Origin: Paraconiothyrium sp. Pb-2020
Lineage: Eukaryota > Ascomycota > Dothideomycetes > Pleosporales > Didymosphaeriaceae
Direction: 5' to 3'
DNA: 64,000 nucleotides
NCBI GenBank assembly: GCA_022419385.1
Contig: JAJUBI010000005.1
Location: 682,001-746,000 of the forward strand
Part shown: piece by piece, positions 11,224-22,132 of the stretch
Layout: the number at the start of each line of letters is the position of its first letter
Position numbering within the stretch: the first letter of the stretch is position 1
Notes under the pieces: model-generated
Told to the model about the DNA's origin: nothing
Seen by the model: the letters and a program-made list of their open reading frames with translations, nothing else
The model's database searches: none
Made by a program: the position numbers and the translations under genes

Positions 11224-12056
11224 ATGTCTCCGCCGCGCCGCGCCCTCATTGCGATAACCTCCGCAGAGGCCTCGCTCTTCGCCCCCAACGGCCACACAAC
11301 TGGGGTCTTCATCGGCGAGGCACTACATCCATATAATGTGCTCAAAGCAGCAGGCTTCGAGGTTGATATTGCATCGGAAGAGGGCAAATGGACTGAGGAC
11401 TGGCTTTCTCTGCAGCCAGGTTTTCTAAACGAGGATGAGCGGAAGCAGTACGACAACAGGGAGAGCGATTTCAGGACAGAAATAGACAAGAAGCGTAAGG
11501 CCGAGGATCTTGATGGCAGTCAGGTAAGTTCTGAGACCTTTCATGAGGTGGTTTCAAGAGCGGGCTTGACTGACGGTGTGATGCAGTACGGCGTATTCTT
11601 TGCAAGCGCTGGACATGCCGCTTTGATCGACTACCCACATGCTACGCATCTCAAGGCAATTGCCTCAAAGGTATGGGCGAACGGTGGTGTCGTGTCCGCT
11701 GTGTGTCACGGTCCCGCCATCTTCCCAGGAATCAACGACGCCGACGGTCAACCCATTATCAAGGGTAGGAAGATCACTGGATTCACTACACAAGCGGAGC
11801 ACGATATGAAGATCATGGATGCACTGAAGAGCTGGGGCGAACCGCTCGTGGACGAGCATGCTAAGGCTCTAGGTGCTGAATGTAGGCTGTTCCCCAAATG
11901 GTTGGTCGAATCTAGCTAACAGACGATGTAGATGTCCGTGCGGAAGGGGTGTGGGATGACTTCCACGTTGTGGACGGAAGGGTTGTCACGGGTATGAACC
12001 CGCAGAGTGCGAAGAGTACTACTGAGGCCGTGGCGAAGGTATTTGAGGGGCTCTGA
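11224..12056 (+). CDS. DJ-1/PfpI family protein, Hsp31-like (glutathione-independent glyoxalase type)
   Basis: The gene has three exons. Intron 1 (11524–11586) is 63 bases, GTAAGT to CAG, stop-free and a multiple of three. Intron 2 runs from GTAGGC (11881) to TAG (about 11930) and restores the frame to VRAEGVWDDFHVVDGRVVTG, ending at TGA 12054–12056. The product has the class I amidotransferase-like fold signature: EEGKWTEDW early, FFASAGHAALIDYP, then the nucleophile elbow VSAVCHGPAIFPG with its Cys, and KGRKITGFTTQAE. The CHGP elbow and overall length fit yeast Hsp31 and fungal glyoxalase III-like proteins, which detoxify methylglyoxal and protect under stress. It could be a chaperone only; activity is inferred. 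Confidence 0.87.
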
Positions 12057-13639
12057 AAGACCTGTTCTACATCTACGATCTAATACAATCATTGGGATTA
12101 CTCATTGTGTTGACATAATTTATAGAGATGCTCCACATTCTGAGTTCAATTACACCTCAGTTTTAGCAAACCCTTGAGATGCATGAAGACCTCACATCCG
12201 TCAACAGTTTCGTATCAAAGCCACATACATTACCATTTCCTCGTAAAGTATATTTATTGGGTTGGCTTAGGCGCCTCCATTTCTGGGAGGGGGGTTTGAA
12301 TCCGAGGATGGGGGCCTCAAAGCCAGTGATTTCTTAACACCAGAGATTCCTAGACCTCGGGCTAATCTAGTTCCATTATATAATCTCCACCAGCTACAAG
12401 GAACATTCTAGCTCCGTGTTTTATATACCCTAAAGCTCCATGCCCTTGTCGACTACGGTGTTTAAGAAATTATTCGTGATCTTTCTGGCGCATATTTAGG
12501 TCATCGAACTAGCTCATGATCTGACATTCCAAACGAATGTCGCTCTATCATGGCAGCGCCGCTATAACAAAATTTAATAAGGCTGCGATATGCCTCAATG
12601 AATAAGCTCTTGTCAGTAACCTAAAAGAACAGGCGGTTGAAGTCGGAGGCAGCCTCGCAGCTCTTTATATAATCCAAGGTCGTTCAAATTCAGGATAATT
12701 GTTAAAATAGTTGAACTTGTCATGTAAGGGTGTGATATGCAGGGGTGATGCTTCGTACGTGGGTACTGAAATGATGAGATCACGGTTTCCGAGGGACATT
12801 CCCAGCTGCAGTCTGTTTTATAGACAGACTCTCATGTCCAAAGGCATCGTTAGACTACTCGGCCAGCTTCTCGCTCTAACCTAACCGGCACCTATAAGCC
12901 GAACAATCGGCGAGGGCGAAGTGCATGCCTTTTGGCAACTAGACTGGTGGTTACTATCACCAGTGCCGGCAATAGTTATTGTCGCGTTATGTGAGCTACA
13001 GTTAGGCTTATATGGGTTGAGATCCTGAAGAATATTTGTTAGAGTACGCTTATATATCGCGACAATGATTATTGCCGGCACTGGTGCCGTATATGGCCCA
13101 GCTTATCTACCAAAAATTCGTCCCCGCTAGAAAAGGGTTACCACCGTGCTACACAGCAATGTGGCTGATCCAGAAGCCTCGCGTAGCGGAGATCAAGCCA
13201 ACTAGTCCTTTCTTGTCGGCCTTAGCCCGCCACATGCGCACGGCGTTGGCGATGCCTCGCTTTAAATGGCAAAGCCGCGACAGATCTTCATGATTCAGGT
13301 AATCCAGGCTGGTCTACATGAACTTTTAGGGTTTAGTGCCACGTGCTGTTATCGAAGCTGATTGGTTGATATCTGTGAGCCGCTTAGAGACAAACAACTA
13401 GTGACCCATATGGTGTTTACTGTACTGCACCTGACTGTTCAACTTCTAGCGCGGGATAGATTAGGGCAAGAGAACGAGATGATGCGCGGGAAGAGGATAG
13501 ATGGTGCGCAAGCCACCAATATTCTTCTCGTGCTCCTGGACCAGGCAGACCCACATCACCACTACGATCTGTTGGTAATACCGTGTATATATTTGTGCCG
13601 ACGACAGAGAGGAACGACAAATCACAACTTCGCACCAAA
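12057..13639. other. Gene-poor, AT-rich stretch with a hairpin element
   Basis: About 1.6 kb have no credible gene and look richer in A+T than the flanks, especially 12100–12900. The inverted-repeat element at 12958–13086 is listed separately. A TTTGAATCC string near 12290 resembles a tRNA T-loop, but no cloverleaf could be built. This may be eroded mobile-element sequence. Confidence 0.4.
12958..13086. repeat. 129-bp inverted-repeat (foldback/MITE-like) element
   Basis: The arms at 12958–12986 and 13058–13086 are inverted copies of 29 bases with two mismatches, ending CACCAGTGCCGGCAAT on the left and the complement on the right. Pairing continues imperfectly for about ten more bases inward, with C/T differences. 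An extra ACTGGTG at 12943–12949 also pairs with the left arm. The interior has no coding capacity. No clear target-site duplication flanks the arms. This could be a short non-autonomous DNA element or a structured regulatory sequence. Confidence 0.55.
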
Positions 13640-14869
13640 ATGCATTGCAACACTCTCTTAACCTCCTGTGTTTTTCTCACCACTGCCCTGGGTGCAGCAG
13701 TCGGCGGTGACAAGACCACAAGCGCCCGGGAGTCATGTCTAACTCAGATGGGTACGAAGTTTGTTAGACTAATTCCCACGTCGCGCAGCACAAGCACTCA
13801 AAGCATCTCGCCGCTTACAGCCACAAAAATAATTCGTCCTACGGTCAATGTGACCCCTGCCCCGAAGACGATCACCGTAACCAAGTACAACACCGTGCGG
13901 GTTACGACAACACTTAGGACAATCACCAGCAGCTTCACCACAACAGTGGTCGAGATTGCCACGAGCACTAGTAAGAATTAATCGATCAAACGACCCTGCA
14001 TGAACGCTGATCATATCCCAACAGGCACCAATATCCAGTCGATCACAGAGACTTCCACTCAGGTGGAATCAACTTCAAGTACCGAGACTGTTACGGCACC
14101 CACTTCTTCCGGGTTTCGTCCCGTCGCAGATACAGCAGGAGAGCCCCGACCTGTAGCTCGGAGAGCTGCAAGGAAACTCAGTCACAACGAGCCTGATGAG
14201 TGTGCAGTGAACAAGTTTCCACAGTCCGTTCAATGTAAACATACAATCTCTTTTACCAATAAACCTATCAATCCTAACTATAAAACAGGTAAAGTCGTAC
14301 TGCAGGTCCAAGCTATCTCGATAACCACCATCCAACGTCCAGCCGTTACCGTGACACTCCCGACGCCTATCTCTCTCACAACCAGAACTGCCACTATAAC
14401 AAAAACTGATATCCGAGTCATCGGTAAGGTGTCCTCGACTGCGACCATAACGTCCAGCACCACCATCACATCCGTCGCTCTGAGCACCACCACGGCCTTT
14501 ACAACCACGACCACGACCTCCACTGCCATCGCCACAACAACAATCTACCCTCTCTGCTCAGGCTCCAACCTTCTTTCAACCTATAATGGCCAGCAGGTCA
14601 GTGGCGGATCCCCCGACCCCGATGGAACTACTGGCAGCACCCTTAAAGCCTACGGAGCTTCTACAGCAGAAAGCTGCTGCGCGGCATGTTTCAACACCGC
14701 CATCCGGAACGATTGCCAAGGATTCTTCTTCGGCGGTAGTTGTCTTCTTGTTTACCCTCCCGCTTCTGCGGCGGGAACGTGCGCGGCACATGGGAGCAAA
14801 TTCAACACAGGGGGCTTTTTCCCATATACCGTTGGGAATGGGCCGTGTGGAACGTTACATGCAACGTAA
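13640..14869 (+). CDS. Secreted Ser/Thr-rich protein with C-terminal Cys-rich domain
   Basis: Exon 1 begins at ATG 13640 and encodes a signal peptide (MHCNTLLTSCVFLTTALGAA) followed by a long Thr/Ser-rich region. Intron 1 (13971–14024, GTAAGA to CAACAG, phase 1) joins to exon 2. A second likely intron at 14232–14285 (GTAAAC, CCTAAC branch, ACAG) is 54 bases and stop-free, so both spliced and retained forms stay in frame. The C-terminus after about 14550 has six or more spaced cysteines (SCCAACFN, CQGFFFGGSC, GTCAAHG) and ends GNGPCGTLHAT. This resembles the PAN/apple-like modules on fungal extracellular proteins. The Thr-rich stem should be O-mannosylated. The likely place is cell wall or medium; partner and role are unknown. 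Confidence 0.75.
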
Positions 14870-16253
14870 AAGAACTTTCTTCGGTAGTGTTCATCATGAA
14901 ATCATATCTTTTTACTGCAACGGCTGCAGTCCTAGGCTCATCTTCTAAACTCAGTGGTTGTAATGATTAAGTCTTCTGGCAGAGGTTTCGATCTCTGCTC
15001 TGATACGTTCGCCATGCTGTCCTGTGTTCATACAGGGATATATCCCATATAGTTTTGCTGCCTCTATCTGTCAACTTTCACTTTAGCACTTAACACTTCC
15101 TTAAGTTAACGAGCTAATGTATCTAAGCAAATAAGTGCTGGTGCCATGTCACCGCTTGACGGGCAGCCTCGACACCAGGAGTGCGTAGGCGCATGGCCGG
15201 ATGTCAAAATAATCGTAGCTAGGGGGTTTCTTGCGTCAGTTAGCTAAGATTTAGGCGTGGAGAGCTCCCCCCATCACCAAGTAACAGAAGATAGTGCGGA
15301 TTCGAAATGAGCATATATTATAAGTAGGCCTTTAGATACATGGTAGCCAGGAATTGAGGGGTCGGACACAGAGGAAATGTGAATCCCGACGCTGAGTCGG
15401 CAGTCAGCGTGAACGACTACCGTGGAGACTTTCCTCATCCCTCCAAGTCTAGAGTTCACTGGCTAATGCGTGCTACCACAAATGACGCTGACAAACTGTC
15501 CTTGCCGGAAGGACACAAACTGAACAATAAGATCCCGCAATCAGGAGACGAAGCATAGTGTATACATCGGAAGCGGATGAGGTTGTTTCGGGACGGTTGG
15601 GCAGGTTCAATTCGCTCTGTTGCTAGAGCCTTTATGCGAAAAGCAATACATGTAGTTAGACGCAATTATTCACGTCTACCTAAGACATGGTTATCCGTAC
15701 CACGGACAAGGTTGTACAAGTGCCTAAATGGCCTGAACAGCTGATCTTGTCTATATCGCTCTTGCAACAGAACGCACAAACCTTGACAAAATACTGATAA
15801 GAAGCAATATCGCCCAAGATACCCTGATGGCATGGAGTGCATGTCCGATGTTCGGCCCGCGGAAGTATTCCTTCACGCATGTGGTGACAGCGAGAGCGTT
15901 GCGGGGATGAGCTTTCGCGAGAGCAGCTGGCCTAGATACACGAAAATATATCTACTAAATCACAAATTGGCATGAGATGAGATGTTAAGAGCGCAAGTTA
16001 TCGGAATTCTGTATCGTACTACGCGTCGGCGTTTGCTCCCCGCAAATGCGGGGGAAGGTTTCCACACCCATGGAGGTCGGTCCGAGATATCGGCGTTGTC
16101 GCCGACAGCGCATACGCTACGTCAACGTGGGATAAAGCTTCGCGTGCCGCTGCAGCGTAATAATTCTGTAACTGTTAGTACTTGCTTTGTTGTTGTTTCA
16201 CTTGTAACAAGACGACTCTCCTACCGACCCGTCCACCTTGATTGACAATCACC
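14870..16253. other. Intergenic region upstream of the hydroxyacid dehydrogenase
   Basis: About 1.4 kb contain only short frames without domains. A palindromic CCCCGC/GCGGGG pair near the 3' end is listed separately. No RNA gene was recognised. Confidence 0.4.
16038..16053. promoter_or_regulatory. Palindromic pair of CreA-like GC boxes
   Basis: CCCCGCAAATGCGGGG is a perfect inverted repeat with 6-base arms and a 4-base spacer, about 200 bases upstream of the ATG at 16254. Each arm fits the CreA consensus SYGGRG, so carbon-catabolite control of the dehydrogenase is possible. Binding is inferred only. Confidence 0.3.
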
Positions 16254-17317
16254 ATGACGCAACGAGCCGCTCTTCTTATCGGCGCGCTCACTCACACAAG
16301 AAAAGAGTGGGAGCAGATAAGAAGCATCGCCTCAAAGATATACGATTACCCCTCCGGCACACGAGAAGAGTTCATCTCCAAGTGCAAGTCCGGAGCATTC
16401 GATGGCATATACGCGTTGTACCGCTCAAATGATTCGAACAAGTTCACTGGAAATTTCAACGACGAGCTTCTTGACGTGCTCCCAAAGTCGCTGAAGTTCA
16501 TATGCCACAATGGCGCGGGCTACGACAACATCGACGTTCCGGCTTGTACGAAGCGCGGCATCTCTGTCAGCAGCACTCCAATTGCTGTGGATGATGCCAC
16601 GGCAGATGTAGCAATATTCCTGATGCTAGGCGCGTTGCGGAACATTACCCATTCTTTTCAAGCTGTCAGACAAGGTACGCTTGATGTAGCTAAGGCATGC
16701 CGATTCGAAGGCGCTAATTTGGCTATGTAGGCAAATGGCGCGGTAACTTCTCACTCGGCCACGACCCCAAGAACAAAGTGCTCGGAATATTGGGTATGGG
16801 CGGAATCGGTTCCGCCGTTGCACACCGTGCAAAGTCCTTTGGTATGAAGATTCAATACCATAACCGGACACAACTGCCAGTGGAGAAAGAGGAAGGTGCG
16901 AAGTATGTGACTTTCGACGAGCTGCTTCAAACGTCCGACGTGCTCAGTCTTAACTTATCGCTCAACGCCTCGACGAGACACATTATCGGAAAAGAAGAAT
17001 TCGACAAGATGAAGGACGGAATTATCATCGTTAACACCGCGCGTGGTCCGTTAATCGACGAGGCTGCATTGGTGGACGCGTTGAAGAGCCGGAAGGTCTG
17101 GAGCGCCGGACTTGACGTCTTCGAGGAGGAGCCCAAGATCCACCCGGGTCTCCTTGAAGCTGAGAATGTGGTACTGTTGCCTCACATGGGCACTGCGACG
17201 TATGAAACGCAGCGCGACATGGAGCTCTTGGTTCTGGATAACCTGAAGGCAGCGATACAGAGTGACAAGCTGTTAACACAAATACCGGAGCAGAAGAAAG
17301 ATTCGGCGAGGATATAA
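16254..17317 (+). CDS. D-isomer-specific 2-hydroxyacid dehydrogenase (glyoxylate/hydroxypyruvate reductase-like)
   Basis: Two exons are joined by a phase-1 intron (about 16675–16730, GTACGC to ATGTAG). The ATG at 16254 (MTQRAALLIGAL) is preferred. The product is about 335 residues, normal for the family. In order: FICHNGAGYDNIDVPAC in the catalytic domain, ADVAIFLMLGALRNI, then the NAD(P)-binding loop GILGMGGIGSAVAHRAKSFG (GxGxxG), the catalytic Arg segment NTARGPLIDEAALVDAL, the Glu region GLDVFEEEP and the catalytic His in LPHMGTATYETQRDME. Such enzymes reduce glyoxylate or hydroxypyruvate with NAD(P)H in cytosol, mitochondria or peroxisome, like yeast Gor1. Exact substrate is not readable. 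The gene converges with the HET gene downstream. Confidence 0.9.
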
Positions 17318-17699
17318 TGTAGCTTGAAACGATTCTTTGTACTTCGACGAAGCGCTAGATTGGATGAGGATAGAATCAATACGAGCCTGATGGTAGCTGT
17401 AGCTGTAAGCTGTTGACAATCGGATGAACGTATGACGTGTTGACAACTGAGATGCAGCTAGGTGTGCCCGTGGAGCAGATACCTATGCACTTCATGCCAA
17501 CCGGTATCAAATTTCTCGTATTGTCTAGGACGCGCACAGTACGAGCCTATGACGGTTGATGCTCAGCAAAGGCGACACACTAACGCAATTATGAGACGCA
17601 CTACGGTGAGGTAAAGACTGAGATTAAAATCACGTGTGCCCATGCGTGGCTAGCAACAGACCGATATTAGGAAAATCAATATGTCGATAAGGACTTTGA
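17318..17699. other. Spacer between convergent dehydrogenase and HET genes
   Basis: These 382 bases lie between two convergent stop codons and should hold both 3' ends. No gene is seen. Confidence 0.5.
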
Positions 17700-19846
17700 C
17701 TAGGATAACGATAGTGTCTCTTCAATCAAAGAGGTCTCAAATTGTTCCAGCATCGCCACACGGTTATAGTTTGCAACCCCCCATCGACCAAGGCGTCTCC
17801 ATGTCACGACTTCGCCGTCGGTTTCCTGGTCAGGAACTAGGACAAGACCGATATGCAAGCATCGCGATGATGCTTTTTCGCGATCTCTGTTCGTGCCGAT
17901 GATTGAAACTTTCACTTTCTCTCCCTGGAACGATTGCCGCTCGTCATCTGGCCAGTAAAAAGTGTGGAACTCGTATTGGAATTCAAGGCGCCGTAGCAGT
18001 AGTACCTCAGACTGAGTCATAGTTGCATATACGGTTCTCGTGGATAAGTCAATGCGCGTCCCTCTTGCACTGTGATGATTATGCGACCCATCGGGAACGG
18101 ACACCGCGACAACAGGCGCCCAGTCCCAGTCTTGTAGTTTTAGGTCGGGCTGCCAACGCAACCACGACGCTGACTGTGTGCTATAGCTGTCTGTGCCAAG
18201 TGCGACCGGCTGTAGACTGAACCACGACCAACTAGGGACCTCGTCGGTCGATAGTTTGCGCAAATCTTCGTTTCCCTGTCTATACCAAAGGAGTCCCGGC
18301 TGAAGATACTCTCTCCAAAGGCCCGCAACATAGGTCAAAGCGTGGACATTTTGCATGGCTTCCGCAATTCCCGCAAATGCCATGACTCTATCGCTCTCTT
18401 GCGTCAACAACATCGCTGCATAATTGGAGCAGAGACATTCCCACATATCAAGGAACGAACGTAGTCTCTGCCAATCTTCATGGTTTTCTGGTGGAATGTC
18501 CTGGCTCGAAATGCTGAGATGAGGCGCTTCACGCAGAATGTCAGGTTTGGCCAATCGATTGTAAAATGTCCGCCATGGCCATTGCAAGGACCCGTAATCG
18601 CCGATAAGCTCATCGCTGAACGTCTGGAAGCATTCCCAAATTAGGTTTTGATGACCAAGATAGATAGTACGTCGACATAGTAGCCTCTCTTGCATGACCC
18701 AAGCCCGATGAAGCAGGGGCCAATCACCTTGCCCCAACCATTGAAATACATCGCCCGAAGGATTTTGGGAGCGAGATACATATAGTCCATCAGACTGACG
18801 AGATGCTCGACGCAAAATGCATGGAGCATAGCATCTCGGGTCTTCGCGTAGCTTCGGCGGAGGGTTCTCCGGAGGAAATAGGTATGCTAAGTTGCACATT
18901 GCGTGACCATAGGTGGCAGCCATCTTGCTAGCCTCTTGTGTCCAATCCGGCTTAGAGTCCTGAATTATGCAGAGTGAGTCGATCCACAGATAACGAAGTC
19001 CCAAAGCGCGAGCAATCCGAATGGCTTCGACATAGATATGTGACATCTCGGTTTCTGAAATCACTTTCTGGAACTCTTCAAGGCGGTCTTGTACCAAACG
19101 TAGCTGGTGTGTTGGGTTTGATCCCCACATATGACTTAATGTCGCATATTGGAAATTGGAAAACTCGCGGTCGTAGCGCCGATCATCAATATCGCAACGA
19201 AGTCGAATTTGCCCGTTTGCGATGTTGAGTATTCTCTTAGGGCGAATGAAATTGTTCTTAGACACATTGATAGAAGTCCTGCATTGAGGGTGCCAGTTTA
19301 GGCAGCTATTAAGCCAGCCCTTCAACGCAGATATGTTCTGGCGGGGATCCTGAGGCACCTGTGTCCAGTCTAATGCGAGCGGCCTCGCATGGTCGTTCCG
19401 TTCCGTAGCACGCCCTGAAATCGATGTCAGCCTGATGTTGTCGAGTAGCGTGTAGAAATTTAGCGAGCATTCTGACATTTGTATGTTTGGAAGATGAGTT
19501 TGTTATCAATTTTGTGATCGGATTGAACAACGAAACCAAAGACACAATTGGTGTTCAGGGTATAACGCAGTGATAATATCGCTTCAGTCTGACTGTGTAC
19601 CCTTTTGGTGTTATGACAAGCTGCTATCAGCTTGCAAAGATGACAAGGATTGGCTTCATCAGCCAGTTGTTTCACGGTCCAGAGCTTGAATATTTCATAA
19701 TGTGTTGTTGCTGGAGTAATATAGGCTTCATTTTTACTGAGCCAATCAAGTAATTTACTCTCTCGAGTGAAGGTCAAGCACCTATCACAAAGCTGATGGA
19801 GCGGCACCGATTCACTGGGCTTGGCCTCGACTCGACGTTTGCGCAT
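17700..19846 (-). CDS. HET-domain protein (heterokaryon incompatibility), frame break near 19478
   Basis: Two overlapping minus frames make one typical HET protein of about 710 residues. The N-terminal frame (19846–19460) has the usual Cys-containing lead (LCDRCLTF, then HLCKLIAAC). The second (19478–17700) begins near ECSLNFYTLL and carries the full HET domain: FQYATLSHMWG, LRYLWIDSLCIIQD, ASKMAATYGHAMCNLAY, RAWVMQERLL and YLGHQNLIWEC. The C-terminal part has YVAGLWREYL and VPSWSWFSLQ. The frames differ by one base around 19470–19478 and no normal intron bridges them, so there is a frameshift, a sequence error or an unusual intron. The HET domain is TIR-like and drives cell death in vegetative incompatibility. 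If the frameshift is real, translation from the upstream ATG stops before the domain. Confidence 0.85.
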
Positions 19847-20055
19847 GCTGAAGGAAGTAAGTTAGTGTCAGTGTTGTGAGATATCATCGAGGATCACGGA
19901 AAGCCTTTAAGCAGGCACCGAGCAAAGCGGGGTCTGAACGACCAGGCTGTGGTGGCGGAGTATCATGCTGTGCAACTCGCTTAGCCCTACAGCACAGGAA
20001 GTCGTAAGAAGGCTACATTCGTGAGACTTTCGCACCGTTCAGCAAGCGAAGATCG

Positions 20056-20349
20056 ATGACCGCAAGGTTGTCGACGATTCAAGGTACGAAAGATGACAAG
20101 GCTTTTCGAGCTTCACGGTATCCATGGCATAGAGAAATGATTGAAAGAAAGGCTGGCCTAGAGCTGGCCTTGAGTTGCAATCTGAACAAAGAGAACAAGC
20201 AATGCTTCGACAAGGTTAACCTGTCGGGTCATAGTTCCTCAAGCGCGACCGTAACTACCATATCCACGGACGATGAAAGGAGCCCCAAGCGCAAGCCGAC
20301 AACACCCGACATGCCGACGTGGTGGAACTCCGCCGACTACACTCGATAA
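20056..20349 (+). CDS. Possible small hypothetical protein, 97 residues
   Basis: An ATG-initiated frame encodes a basic, hydrophilic product with a Ser-rich middle and an end rich in Pro and Trp (PDMPTWWNSADYTR). No motif or homologue is recognised. Composition is protein-like, but nothing else supports it. It could be a first exon or chance. Confidence 0.25.
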   Translation: MTARLSTIQGTKDDKAFRASRYPWHREMIERKAGLELALSCNLNKENKQCFDKVNLSGHSSSSATVTTISTDDERSPKRKPTTPDMPTWWNSADYTR

Positions 20350-20490
20350 GTGCGTAAAGCTCCACGCACTTGCTCGTAAATACGGACGATGTAGGATCCT
20401 TCGCACAGTATTTCCAGTTTTCACGGAGGGGAGGTGTGAGCTGTTTTCGGAGAGCGGCAGTCCGTGGGACCTGTCAGAGGAACCAAAGGA

Positions 20491-20498
20491 TATAAAAA
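20491..20498 (+). promoter_or_regulatory. TATA box of the EthD gene
   Basis: TATAAAAA lies 163 bases upstream of the ATG at 20654 and is followed by a CT-rich leader (CTTCTTTCAGCTCCTC), a common fungal core-promoter layout. Confidence 0.45.
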
Positions 20499-20653
20499 GC
20501 TAGCAACCCCCCAAATCGCCTGCGTCATCGCATTACAGTCAATTCGAAATCTTATTCGCGTCTCAAACTTCTTTCAGCTCCTCAATAACAGTCTCAACAC
20601 AAGAGCACAATTCGTTCTTCCACCACTGACGACCCGATCTGTCAGGAGCCAAA

Positions 20654-21001
20654 ATGACTGCCACAACCCTCGCATACGAAGCCGTCATAAATATCATCTA
20701 CAAGCGCACACCAGACTTTAAGCTCGACATCGACTATCTCCTCCATACCCATATTCCCATGGTCGCCAAAGAATGGGCCCCACACGGCCTGCTGGGCGCC
20801 ACCGTCACCGAAGCGCCTGCCGACTCAGAGTATGCGTATATAGTTGCTGTCCGATTTAAGACGTTGGAAGGGTGGCAGAAAGCGTCGGGGGACCCTGAGC
20901 AGATGGGTCAGTTGCTGGCGGATGTTCCGAACTTTACAAATGCGACGCCAGATTTTGTGGTGGGGACGGTGGTGAAGGGAGGGCTCATTGAGGCGCCGTA
21001 A
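20654..21001 (+). CDS. EthD domain protein (dimeric alpha/beta-barrel family)
   Basis: A single exon encodes 115 residues starting MTATTLAYEAVINIIYKR. The order is that of small EthD proteins: an N-terminal strand, then FKLDIDYLLHTHIPMVAKEW (the Y..HTH.P segment), the variable GLLGATVTEAP, AYIVAVRFKTLEGWQKA, and PNFTNATPDFVVGTVV at the end. The family name comes from a bacterial protein of ethyl tert-butyl ether breakdown. Fungal members are small dimeric ferredoxin-like proteins of unclear or pathway-linked role. The gene converges with APC13, with about 100 bases between stops. Confidence 0.82.
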   Translation: MTATTLAYEAVINIIYKRTPDFKLDIDYLLHTHIPMVAKEWAPHGLLGATVTEAPADSEYAYIVAVRFKTLEGWQKASGDPEQMGQLLADVPNFTNATPDFVVGTVVKGGLIEAP

Positions 21002-21104
21002 GAAACACCGGGATAATGTGTATGTGTGTAACAATGTATCGGTGTCCATGTCAAGTTCCTATATCGCTTTGTCGCAATCGTATTTCTTCGTCTCCGAAAC
21101 GTGT

Positions 21105-21616
21105 TCATCGTGGTAGTCCATTCCCAGCGCCCCCTGCGCTCGCCTGTGCAGTGGAAGTAGGCAGAGCTACACTAGCGCTCGCACTGCCAGCACCGGGTCT
21201 CCTCCTCAATGCTAGCATCACGGGCTCGTCCCGAGTCTGCAGCCCTGCCGCCCTGGAGCTCGCACCTGTCGGCCCGGCATTAGCGCCGCTGGTTGTGCCA
21301 TCCGCGGGTGCCCTTCTCGCTATCTCGTCGAGCCCTAGATCGCGCCAGTGTATCTCCTTCTTGCCCTGCGTCGCGCGCTGTATGCCAAATGCGGCGTGCT
21401 GGTCTGGCACCACGTCGTCTTCATCCTCGGGGTTTAGCGGCTGGAGATAGTGTGGTACAAGGATCTCTTCATCGGGTAGCTGATTAGTAGACTGCGTGAA
21501 GTCCTCGAGGAGGTCGGCGTGGTGCGACGCGTGGAAGTGGAGGTAGGTTGCGTTGGAGTCGCGAGACTGTGAACGTGAGCTATTTGTAGAAGGTCCTGGT
21601 AGAGATACCTACCATG
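21105..21616 (-). CDS. APC13: Anaphase-promoting complex subunit Apc13 (Swm1)
   Basis: The start codon ATG (21614–21616) is an exon by itself as far as coding goes. A phase-0 intron (21613–21567, GTAGGT to CACAG) follows at once, and exon 2 (21566–21105) reads SRDSNATYLHFHASHHADLL. The product is about 154 residues. The core matches Apc13: LPDEEILVPHYLQPLNPEDE with the conserved acidic/Pro pattern, then KKEIHWRDLGLDEIARR, equivalent to the K.W.DL.L end of the human subunit. A Gly/Ala/Ser-rich tail follows. Apc13 stabilises the TPR subunits of the APC/C, the ubiquitin ligase of mitotic exit. An upstream 5'-UTR intron (CTAAC branch, CTGTTACAG) also seems present. The short family makes the identity likely, not certain. 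Confidence 0.75.
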
Positions 21617-22132
21617 ACTAGGAGGCCTGTATCGAATAATCCAGCTGAGAATAGAGGATCACTGTAACAGCAGTGCAACGCAGATGTGAATGTTAGAGAA
21701 GTCTACATGCACCCCACACGATCAGCGTAAACATTGTCTTACGTAATCCACCTACTAGCCGTACGCAGACAAGTCTGATCTCTACACCCTGCACATTACT
21801 CCGCTGTGTTTAACCTCGTTCAGTACCTTGCAATCACTATAGATCAATACTACTCCAATGACACGCTCAGATGACGAGACTATTTGTTAGTATGGAATTG
21901 ATTCCGCCCTCAGATCTCATTAGTTCCTCCCAAAGGAGAAGCGGAGCTCCACATAAATCCAGATCGCCTTCGGATCCCGAGGCCACGCCGTAGCATGCCC
22001 TCAAGATCGCGAGGACCCCGCATTCCTGAATCGCGGGAGTTGTAGGCTATATACTCATACCGCCCTTCGACGGTCCATCTAGGTCCCCACTCTACCCTTT
22101 TCCAGCATAGAGTACTTCATAACATTGTCACG
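21617..22132. other. Divergent promoter region between APC13 and the GFA gene
   Basis: This probably includes a 5'-UTR exon and intron of APC13 on the minus strand (GTAAGA donor near 21743, CAG near 21670). No separate gene is seen. Confidence 0.45.

Larger units (their letters stand above)
19847..20653. other. Intergenic region between HET and EthD genes
   Basis: This holds the HET promoter (minus) and the EthD promoter (plus). A 97-codon ATG frame lies at 20056–20349 and is listed separately. Confidence 0.45.

Noticed and set aside
12240..12320. tRNA-like T-loop string (TTTGAATCC)
   Set aside because: No acceptor, D or anticodon stem could be paired around it.
16037..16055. Intrinsic terminator reading of the GC palindrome at 16038–16053
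   Set aside because: Not a eukaryotic termination signal; a pair of GC boxes in a promoter fits better.
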